Below, in pieces: positions 1-3,900 of a DNA stretch of 6,328 nt. Source of the stretch: Acinetobacter sp. (GTDB lineage: Bacteria > Pseudomonadota > Gammaproteobacteria > Pseudomonadales > Moraxellaceae); assembly GCA_030523805.1 (NCBI GenBank), contig JAUNHS010000063.1:3576-9903 (forward strand), given 5' to 3'. A model generated the notes under the pieces. It saw only the letters and a program-made list of their open reading frames with translations. It ran no database searches and was not told the DNA's origin. Each line of letters opens with the position of its first letter. The stretch's first letter is position 1. The position numbers and the translations under genes are program-made.

Positions 1-416
1 GTATAACGAATTAAGCTATCGTAATTTTGCTCCATATTGGCAACACCACGCACATAGTAAGCATAATCTAAACGTGGGTGCTGTGGATATTGCTGAATAA
101 AACGCTCTGCCAATGAAATGGTTGCAGGGTAATCTTTTTGTTGGAATTTGCTATAAATTAATTCCAATTCTGCTTGTTCGCTATATTGCCCTGTAGGGAA
201 ATAGTTTTTGATGGCTTCTAGCGATTTATTTGCTTCGCTATATTGCCCTTTCGCCAAAGCCTTTTGAGCTTTTTCAAAATACACTTGCTCGGTAGATTGT
301 GGCCCTAAATCTACCACATCTTTTTGTTTTTTGATACCAAAAGTACTACAGCCAGCCATAGCCGTGATGCCAAGCACTAAGCTGAGCGTTGTAATTTTAT
401 AATGTAAAGATGACAT
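1..416 (-). CDS. bamD: Outer membrane assembly lipoprotein BamD (5' part, C-terminus outside window)
   Basis: This encodes the N-terminal 138 residues of BamD, the essential TPR lipoprotein of the BAM complex. BAM folds beta-barrel proteins into the outer membrane, and BamD works on its periplasmic face. Visible features are a lipoprotein signal peptide with a hydrophobic stretch and the lipobox AMAGC, with the lipidated Cys at residue 23. TPR-type helices follow, including the segments QVYFEKAQKAL, AELELIYSKF, DYPATISLAERFIQQYP and RLDYAYYVRGVAN, all typical of the family. The ATG at 416-414 follows a good Shine-Dalgarno, GAGGAA (complement of 422-427), 5 bases upstream. The gene diverges from rluD, an arrangement common in gammaproteobacteria. 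The reading frame is intact and runs off the left edge. A pentapeptide GQYSE occurs twice (residues 57-61 and 76-80). The identification is firm from motifs and context. Confidence 0.95.
   Translation of the reverse strand, partial: MSSLHYKITTLSLVLGITAMAGCSTFGIKKQKDVVDLGPQSTEQVYFEKAQKALAKGQYSEANKSLEAIKNYFPTGQYSEQAELELIYSKFQQKDYPATISLAERFIQQYPQHPRLDYAYYVRGVANMEQNYDSLIRY
177..249. repeat. In-frame 16-bp direct repeat inside bamD
   Basis: The 16-mer TTCGCTATATTGCCCT occurs exactly at 177-192 and 234-249. The offset is 57 bp (19 codons), so both copies are read in the same frame and encode GQYSE in two neighbouring TPR helices. TPR proteins often have similar helices, but exact identity at the DNA level over 16 bp is more than the protein motif requires. 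Confidence 0.8.
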
Positions 417-451
417 AAAAATTCCTCAAGGCGAATATGTATATTTAACCG

Positions 452-464
452 TGCTATAATAGCA
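452..464. promoter_or_regulatory. Palindromic extended -10 element serving bamD and rluD
   Basis: The sequence TGCTATAATAGCA is a perfect palindrome except for its central base (458). Read on the plus strand it is an extended -10, TGC plus TATAAT (hexamer 455-460), giving a start near 467 and a leader of about 26 bases before rluD. Read on the minus strand it is TGC plus TATTAT (hexamer 456-461), giving a start near 449 and a leader of about 33 bases before bamD. Neither strand has a convincing -35 hexamer, as expected for extended -10 promoters. Simultaneous use of both directions is inference. Confidence 0.65.
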
Positions 465-492
465 TAAAATTAGCAAAGAAAAGCGTAAAATC

Positions 493-1542
493 ATGTCTGT
501 AACGTTATCTAATGTAGCACAAAGTTCATCATCTCAAAGTACTGTAACGGAAGATGATGAATTATTAATCACTACGAACAATGAAAATCATACTCAATTC
601 TTACTTGAGCATCAATTGGACGAAACACATTTTGGTGCAAGAATTGACCAAGTGGTTGCTGAAATTTGGTCAGACTTTTCTCGTGAAAAGCTGAAACAAT
701 GGATTAAAGACGGCAAATTATTGGTAGATGGTCAGCAAGTCAAACCAAAATATCAATGCAAAGGTGTAGAAACCGTGCGTTTAGATGTGGTATTGCAGCA
801 GCAAAATCACTATCAAGCAGAAGATATTCCATTATCCATCATTTATGAAGATGATGATATTATGGTCATTAATAAAGCTGTGGGTATGGTTGTACACCCT
901 GGGGCAGGTAATCCATCGGGAACATTACTAAATGCGTTGTTGCATTATTATCCTAAATCGGCAGAATTAGACCGTGCAGGGTTGGTGCATCGTATTGATA
1001 AAGATACCAGTGGTTTATTGGTGGTTGCCAAAACTTTGGAAGCTCAATTTGCATTAAGTCAGCAGTTGGCAGAAAAGTCGGTGTATCGTCTATATGATTT
1101 AATCGTGTATGGTTACATTATTGCAGGTGGAACGATTGATAAACCGATTAAACGCCACCCACATGACCGTGTGAAAATGGCAGTGTTGGCAGGTGGGAAA
1201 GATGCGATTACGCATTATAATGTCAAAGAGCGTTTTAAGCATTTCACACGTTTACACGCTCAATTAGAAACAGGGCGTACCCATCAAATTCGTGTGCATT
1301 TTAGTTATTTAGGACACCCTTTAATTGGTGATCCTGTGTATTTGCAACGTGTGAAAATTCCAGCAGGGGCATCGCCAGCGTTGAAGGAAATATTACACGG
1401 CTTTAAACGTCAAGCCTTGCACGCTTATCAATTGGGATTAATTCACCCACGCACAGGGCAGCAGATGACTTTTGAAGCACCATTACCTGATGATTTTCAG
1501 CATTTGCTCAATGTTTTACGTCAAGAAAATCCAGCAGATTAA
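493..1542 (+). CDS. rluD: 23S rRNA pseudouridine(1911/1915/1917) synthase RluD
   Basis: RluD isomerises three uridines in helix 69 of 23S rRNA, a step important for ribosome assembly and termination. The 349-residue product starts with a low-complexity, Ser-rich tail (about residues 1-40). An S4 RNA-binding domain follows (about 42-100, with REKLKQWIKDGKLLVDG), then the RluA-family catalytic domain. The signature HRIDKDTSG is at 166-174, with the expected catalytic Asp at 169. The second conserved block RTHQIRVH is at 262-269, followed by HPLIGDPVY. It is slightly longer than E. coli RluD (326 residues), the difference lying mainly in the N-terminal tail. The ATG at 493 is the only Met before residue 124. 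An in-frame stop lies upstream at 460-462, and the Shine-Dalgarno is weak (purine-rich AAAGAAAAG). An extended -10 promoter sits just upstream, and pgeF follows after 9 bases as the second gene of an operon. Confidence 0.96.
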   Translation: MSVTLSNVAQSSSSQSTVTEDDELLITTNNENHTQFLLEHQLDETHFGARIDQVVAEIWSDFSREKLKQWIKDGKLLVDGQQVKPKYQCKGVETVRLDVVLQQQNHYQAEDIPLSIIYEDDDIMVINKAVGMVVHPGAGNPSGTLLNALLHYYPKSAELDRAGLVHRIDKDTSGLLVVAKTLEAQFALSQQLAEKSVYRLYDLIVYGYIIAGGTIDKPIKRHPHDRVKMAVLAGGKDAITHYNVKERFKHFTRLHAQLETGRTHQIRVHFSYLGHPLIGDPVYLQRVKIPAGASPALKEILHGFKRQALHAYQLGLIHPRTGQQMTFEAPLPDDFQHLLNVLRQENPAD

Positions 1543-1551
1543 GGAAATGCA

Positions 1552-2298
1552 ATGATTGAAACTTTTTCACAATTACCACAAGGCGTGTATGTGGGGCAAA
1601 CCAAAGTCAATGAACCTTTTGCTTTGGCAAGCCCAGATGTTGCACTACAAGGCTTTAATTTGGCATTGCACGTGAATGACCAAAGCCAGCGTGTGCAACA
1701 GCACCGTTTGCAATTATTGCAACAATTTTTGCCTTATGGCGTAAAGCAACTTACATGGTTGAATCAAACACATAGCACCATTTGCCATCGGGTAGATGAA
1801 CAATGCCAATTTCATGCACTCACGGGAGATGGTTTGGTTACATCACAACGTGGTCATGCGTTGATGATTTTAACTGCGGATTGCTTGCCGATTGCTCTAG
1901 GCAATGCAGATGGTAGTGAAATTGCCAATTTACACGCAGGCTGGCGTGGTTTGGCACAGGGTATGATTGAACACACTTTAGCACAAATGAAAACGCCTGC
2001 ACAATGGGCGTATTTGGGTGCAGCGATTAGTCAGCAATGCTTTGAAGTCGGACAAGATGTCAAAGATGCCTTTATACAACGCTATGCTGACGTGGAATCC
2101 GCTTTTTTATGGCAAGCACACACAGGGAAATATTATGCAGATTTATATGCAATTGCTCGCTTTATTTTACAAAAGCATGGGGTAACAACCATCATTGGTG
2201 GTGAGCAATGTACTTATCAATCTACGGATTATTATTCATACCGTCGGCAAGCACATACAGGGCGTATGGCAACGTTTGTATTTATGCGTGATGAGTAA
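1552..2298 (+). CDS. pgeF: Peptidoglycan editing factor PgeF (YfiH/LACC1 family)
   Basis: Members of this family (formerly called polyphenol oxidase or laccase domain, YfiH) remove wrongly built UDP-MurNAc-L-Ser in E. coli; related proteins have purine-nucleoside activities. The 248-residue cytoplasmic protein has the family's metal and active-site motifs in order: LNQTHST with His74, TGDGLVTSQRG at 91-101, TADCLPI with Cys111, and NLHAGWRGL with His128. It ends with GEQCTYQS and YYSYRR..TGRMATFVF. His74, Cys111 and His128 are the expected zinc and catalytic triad. The usual GPxI turn before FEVG reads GAAI here, with Ala157 in place of Pro. The gene begins 9 bases after rluD, and its Shine-Dalgarno AAGGAA (1541-1546) overlaps the rluD stop codon. 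The two genes are therefore probably co-transcribed and translationally close. Transcription ends at the terminator at 2367-2402. Confidence 0.95.
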   Translation: MIETFSQLPQGVYVGQTKVNEPFALASPDVALQGFNLALHVNDQSQRVQQHRLQLLQQFLPYGVKQLTWLNQTHSTICHRVDEQCQFHALTGDGLVTSQRGHALMILTADCLPIALGNADGSEIANLHAGWRGLAQGMIEHTLAQMKTPAQWAYLGAAISQQCFEVGQDVKDAFIQRYADVESAFLWQAHTGKYYADLYAIARFILQKHGVTTIIGGEQCTYQSTDYYSYRRQAHTGRMATFVFMRDE

Positions 2299-2327
2299 TC
2301 ATCTTTGAATGCTTTGTTTTAAATACT

Positions 2328-2360
2328 TTGAATGTTATGCAAATTTTTTGCATTATTCAA
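2328..2360 (+). other. Hairpin in the pgeF 3' untranslated region
   Basis: ATGCAAA (2337-2343) and TTTGCAT (2347-2353) form a 7-bp stem with a TTT loop. It is extended below a small internal loop by TTGAAT (2328-2333) pairing with ATTCAA (2355-2360). There is no T-run directly after it, and it ends just before the true terminator. It may act as a 3'-end stabiliser, or be AT-rich chance pairing. The 9-mer CTTTGAATG also repeats at 2303-2311 and 2326-2334. Confidence 0.5.
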
Positions 2361-2366
2361 GCAAAT

Positions 2367-2402
2367 AAAAAAGCCATTGACTGAATATGCAATGGCTTTT
2401 TT
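2367..2402. terminator. Bidirectional intrinsic terminator shared by pgeF and tRNA-Glu
   Basis: A perfect 13-bp inverted repeat pairs AAAAAAGCCATTG (2367-2379) with CAATGGCTTTTTT (2390-2402) around a 10-base loop. The stem is flanked by A6 on one side and T6 on the other, so it forms a terminator on either strand. On the plus strand it ends rluD-pgeF. On the minus strand it ends the tRNA-Glu transcript about 20 bases past the CCA end. A small GACC/GGTC hairpin (2405-2416), which has a GAAA loop on the minus strand, lies between. Confidence 0.9.
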
Positions 2403-2422
2403 ATGACCTTTCGGTCTAAATA

Positions 2423-2498
2423 TGGCGTCCCTACGGGGATTCGAACCCCGGTTACCGCCGTGAAAGGGCGATGTCCTAGGCCTCTAGACGATAGGGAC
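2423..2498 (-). tRNA. tRNA-Glu (anticodon UUC)
   Basis: Read on the minus strand, the 76 bases form a complete cloverleaf. The 7-bp acceptor stem pairs GTCCCTA (5' end at 2498) with TAGGGAC (2427-2433), followed by discriminator G and an encoded CCA (2423-2425). The T arm contains GGTTCGAATCC. The anticodon loop CTTTCAC sits in a 5-bp stem (one U-G pair) with anticodon TTC at 2462-2464. The sequence closely resembles E. coli tRNA-Glu from memory. It is a single tRNA with its own promoter (2515-2543) and terminator (2367-2402). No duplicated tRNA 3' end occurs elsewhere in the window, so there is no sign of an integrated element here. Confidence 0.97.
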
Positions 2499-2514
2499 AT
2501 TTCGGTATGTGCGT

Positions 2515-2543
2515 ATAATATAGAAAAAGAATGATATTGTCAA
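2515..2543 (-). promoter_or_regulatory. Sigma70-type promoter of tRNA-Glu
   Basis: On the minus strand there is a perfect -35 hexamer TTGACA (2538-2543), a 17-base spacer, and -10 TATTAT (2515-2520). The predicted start near 2508 leaves a leader of about 9 bases before the mature tRNA 5' end at 2498. The region upstream of the -35 is very AT-rich and contains TTGCAAA/TTTGCAA (2553-2568), which could act as an UP element. Confidence 0.85.
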
Positions 2544-2629
2544 ATATTAATTTTGCAAAAGTTTGCAATAAATGGAGAAATTACAATTATTTGCTTAAAA
2601 AAAGTGCATTTAAAATCAAGTTTATCCAT

Positions 2630-2663
2630 TTGAGATGGAATTTTGTTTAAAATTCCATCTCAA
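2630..2663 (-). repeat. Perfect 15-bp inverted repeat across the stop codon of the Sel1 gene
   Basis: TTGAGATGGAATTTT (2630-2644) and AAAATTCCATCTCAA (2649-2663) pair perfectly around a 4-base loop. The minus-strand gene's stop codon (2647-2649) lies at the loop. Unlike a standard intrinsic terminator, no T-run follows the hairpin on either strand. It could be a 3'-end mRNA stabiliser or an atypical terminator. Confidence 0.75.
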
Positions 2664-2904
2664 TAGTTTGCTGAGTATGTGCCAAACGATCCCAATAGAT
2701 GGCTTTGGCACTATCTTTTTCTACACGGAAACCATGCTTATACAGTTGAGCAAGATACGATGCAGACTGTTGATGACCATGCTGAGCTAATTGCTCCAAC
2801 TGTTGTACCGCATGAATGAAAATATTTTCTCGTTGAATTGCCATCACAGCGTGTTGAAATTGCTGTTCATGACTATGGTTCGTGTAGGTATGTGTGTAAA
2901 TCAT
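2647..2904 (-). CDS. Small Sel1-repeat (TPR-like) protein
   Basis: The 85-residue product contains one clear Sel1-like repeat at about residues 42-77: ASYLAQLYKHGFRVEKDSAKAIYWDRLAH, with the expected LY.HG..V.KD..KA..W spacing. A preceding helix pair (about 15-40) may be a degenerate half repeat. Sel1 repeats are protein-interaction modules, and I cannot name a partner. The N-terminus is His-rich, with no signal peptide or membrane segment, so it is probably cytoplasmic. I chose the ATG at 2904-2902 because a Shine-Dalgarno GAGG lies 6 bases upstream. An in-frame ATG at 2952 would add 16 residues but has no ribosome binding site. The gene stands alone on the minus strand, downstream of a region with promoter-like and palindromic elements. 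The ORF is probably real, because the repeat motif is well preserved. Confidence 0.75.
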   Translation of the reverse strand: MIYTHTYTNHSHEQQFQHAVMAIQRENIFIHAVQQLEQLAQHGHQQSASYLAQLYKHGFRVEKDSAKAIYWDRLAHTQQTIEMEF

Positions 2905-3033
2905 AAAAACCTCGTTGATCTTTGTTGTGTGTTTAGCATAAAGTTTAAACATGAAAATTTGATGACAAAATCTAAAAAATGAAGATTTGCCATATTAGTA
3001 AATTATGCTAAACGTGAGTAAAGTTATAATCGT

Positions 3034-3071
3034 TAGATTTAGTGATATTGGGTTAATGAGAGCTAAATCTA
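3034..3071 (-). repeat. 9-bp inverted repeat in the presumed Sel1 leader
   Basis: TAGATTTAG (3034-3042) and CTAAATCTA (3063-3071) are perfect complements separated by 20 bases. If the Sel1 gene is transcribed from the promoter at 3108-3136, this hairpin lies in a leader of nearly 200 bases. Pairing is AT-rich and its function is unknown. Confidence 0.4.
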
Positions 3072-3090
3072 TGGAGTAAATCATTATTGT

Positions 3091-3106
3091 TGTGAAGTCG
3101 TTCACA
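3091..3106. promoter_or_regulatory. CRP/Vfr-type operator palindrome
   Basis: TGTGA (3091-3095), six bases, TCACA (3102-3106) matches the CRP/Vfr half-site consensus exactly. The palindrome is TGTGAA-GTCG-TTCACA. A further half-like GTGAA follows at 3114-3118. The site covers the predicted start of the minus-strand promoter at 3108-3136, where binding would be expected to repress. It also lies about 80 bases upstream of the predicted start of the plus-strand promoter at 3145-3172, close to a class I activating position. The match is seen directly; the regulator is inferred. Confidence 0.5.
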
Positions 3107-3107
3107 T

Positions 3108-3136
3108 ATCATAGTGAAAATGCCATAATTAAGCAA
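3108..3136 (-). promoter_or_regulatory. Candidate promoter toward the Sel1 gene
   Basis: On the minus strand there is -35 TTGCTT (3131-3136), a 17-base spacer, and -10 TATGAT (3108-3113, five of six consensus bases). The predicted start near 3101 falls inside the CRP-type palindrome. It would give the Sel1 gene a leader of about 197 bases, which is long, so a nearer, weaker promoter cannot be excluded. Confidence 0.4.
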
Positions 3137-3144
3137 GCGACTTA

Positions 3145-3172
3145 TTGCAATAAAAATGCGTGTTTTTATAAT
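3145..3172 (+). promoter_or_regulatory. Orphan plus-strand sigma70 promoter
   Basis: TTGCAA (3145-3150), a 16-base spacer and a perfect TATAAT (3167-3172) form a good promoter. No plus-strand protein gene follows until 5797. The only ORF just downstream encodes 14 residues (3208-3252) behind a GGAGA motif. The transcript would run antisense into the gene at 3289-3516, so it may be an antisense or small RNA, or the element may be fortuitous. Confidence 0.45.
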
Positions 3173-3232
3173 AGAATTGTAACGTGTGGCTGAATTGTGG
3201 AGAAATCATGGAGAGATATTTATGTGGATTGG

Positions 3233-3264
3233 GCAATGAATATTCCAATTGAAATATCCATTGC
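3233..3264. repeat. Stem-loop downstream of the 75-residue gene
   Basis: GCAATG (3233-3238) pairs with CATTGC (3259-3264). After one mismatch, ATATT (3240-3244) pairs with AATAT (3253-3257). It lies about 25 bases past the stop of the minus-strand gene at 3289. No T-run follows, so it is at best a weak terminator or an mRNA 3' structure. Confidence 0.4.
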
Positions 3265-3288
3265 TTGACCAAATGTGAGCTGATGCCA

Positions 3289-3516
3289 TTAAGATGGTAA
3301 TAAGCCACACACTTGGGCTAATTCTTTTTTGCTGTATCCACGAGCATTTAAAATTTTCTTAATTCCTTGTTGAATGTCCATATCGTCTGTTTCACGGAGC
3401 ATATTGAAAAGTTGCTCATCATTTAAACAACTGCAATCACTTTCAATACATGCAATGTGATTTTTGTGTTCATTGACTGCTTCATTTTTATGAAACAATT
3501 TTTGCCATAAACTCAT
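3289..3516 (-). CDS. Small hypothetical protein with a Cys cluster
   Basis: I do not recognise this 75-residue protein. It starts MSLWQKLFHK, which could be a short amphipathic helix. A cysteine group follows, ACIESDCSC, with Cys23, Cys28 and Cys30, and a fourth Cys lies at residue 70 near the C-terminus. The middle and end (about 31-68) look helical: NDEQLFNMLRETDDMD, then GIKKILNARGYSKKEL. There is no signal peptide or membrane segment. The Shine-Dalgarno is weak, but a promoter-like pair of hexamers (3550-3577) lies upstream at sensible spacing. The composition (helical pattern, conserved-looking ARGYSKKEL) suggests a real gene. Four cysteines could bind a metal, which is inference only. 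Confidence 0.65.
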   Translation of the reverse strand: MSLWQKLFHKNEAVNEHKNHIACIESDCSCLNDEQLFNMLRETDDMDIQQGIKKILNARGYSKKELAQVCGLLPS

Positions 3517-3541
3517 ATAAATTACTTTTGTGACCTAACAT

Positions 3542-3565
3542 AAGAGTGAAATATACTCTTTTTTT
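3542..3565. other. Inverted repeat over the -10 of the 75-residue gene; alternatively a weak plus-strand terminator
   Basis: AAGAGT (3542-3547) and ACTCTT (3555-3560) are perfect complements around 7 bases, and a run of seven Ts covers 3559-3565. On the minus strand the repeat spans the -10 hexamer, the usual place for a repressor operator. On the plus strand it resembles a short, weak intrinsic terminator that could end an antisense transcript. Confidence 0.4.
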
Positions 3566-3577
3566 GTAGAAAAGCAA
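3550..3577 (-). promoter_or_regulatory. Candidate promoter of the 75-residue gene
   Basis: On the minus strand there is -35 TTGCTT (3572-3577), a 16-base spacer, and -10 TATATT (3550-3555, five of six consensus). The predicted start near 3543 leaves a leader of about 26 bases to the ATG at 3516. Confidence 0.5.
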
Positions 3578-3845
3578 GCACTAATCTGTGATGTATTTTG
3601 CATAGTATTTGCTTTAAAAACGATGAAAAAATTTCTTTAAACGATTTTTTCAATATTACAAAGGCTATTTTATTGTGTATTTTTTGTTCTTTAAATAGAA
3701 GTCGTGAAGTATTGATGAAGCTAAATCATTGTTAGTTTTTATAAAAAATAGCAGAAATATGTTCGTTATCATTTTTTCAAAAGTCAAGAGCTGTTACTTT
3801 GATGTACAGATTGTGGTCATCAGTAGATTAAAAATGGTGAGCTAT
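3578..3845. other. AT-rich spacer without a recognisable gene
   Basis: Between the promoter of the 75-residue gene and the ABC1-kinase terminator I see only AT-rich sequence. It has one 9-bp inverted repeat, TGAAAAAAT (3624-3632) with ATTTTTTCA (3644-3652), and a palindrome TTTTTATAAAAA near 3737. An open frame from 3729 to 3926 on the plus strand runs through the terminator and into the end of the antisense gene, so I do not count it as real. Confidence 0.6.
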
Positions 3846-3874
3846 AAAAAAGGCGATAAATCACAATTTATCGC
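3846..3874 (-). terminator. Intrinsic terminator of the tusE / ABC1-kinase operon
   Basis: On the minus strand a 9-bp stem, GCGATAAAT/ATTTATCGC (3853-3861 with 3866-3874) with a 4-base loop, is followed by C and then six Ts (complement of 3846-3851). It begins about 27 bases after the kinase stop codon. Confidence 0.88.
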
Positions 3875-3900
3875 ACATTTTTTGTTCTTAAATGCTGGTG

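Larger units (their letters stand above)
2905..3288. other. 384-bp AT-rich intergenic region with palindromes and promoter-like sequences
   Basis: No convincing protein gene is present. The region holds an inverted repeat (3034-3071), a CRP-type palindrome (3091-3106), minus-strand promoter hexamers (3108-3136), plus-strand promoter hexamers (3145-3172) and a stem-loop (3233-3264). A second plus-strand TATAAT at 3025-3030 has no acceptable -35. The perfect palindrome TTATTGCAATAA (3142-3153) covers the -35 of the plus promoter. Confidence 0.6.

Noticed and set aside
2423..2447. tRNA-Glu 3' end as a possible integration (att) site
   Set aside because: No second copy of the tRNA 3' end, integrase or foreign-looking boundary is present in the window.
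2621..2629. TTATCCATT as a DnaA box
   Set aside because: It differs from the DnaA-box consensus and stands alone; there is no cluster to suggest an origin.
2791..2982. Plus-strand frame opposite the Sel1 gene
   Set aside because: Antisense shadow of a gene with a recognisable repeat; no start signal or motif.
3208..3252. A 14-codon plus-strand ORF behind a GGAGA motif, downstream of the orphan promoter
   Set aside because: Too short to judge, with no recognisable motif; the Shine-Dalgarno match could be chance. Kept only as part of the orphan-transcript finding.
3206..3289. A 27-codon minus-strand ORF whose ATG overlaps the stop of the 75-residue gene (TAATG)
   Set aside because: The overlap is suggestive of coupling, but the peptide has no recognisable feature and its frame contains the imperfect stem-loop; likely chance.
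3624..3652. 9-bp A/T inverted repeat as a terminator
   Set aside because: The stem is almost only A-T pairs, no T-run follows it, and no gene ends upstream on either strand.
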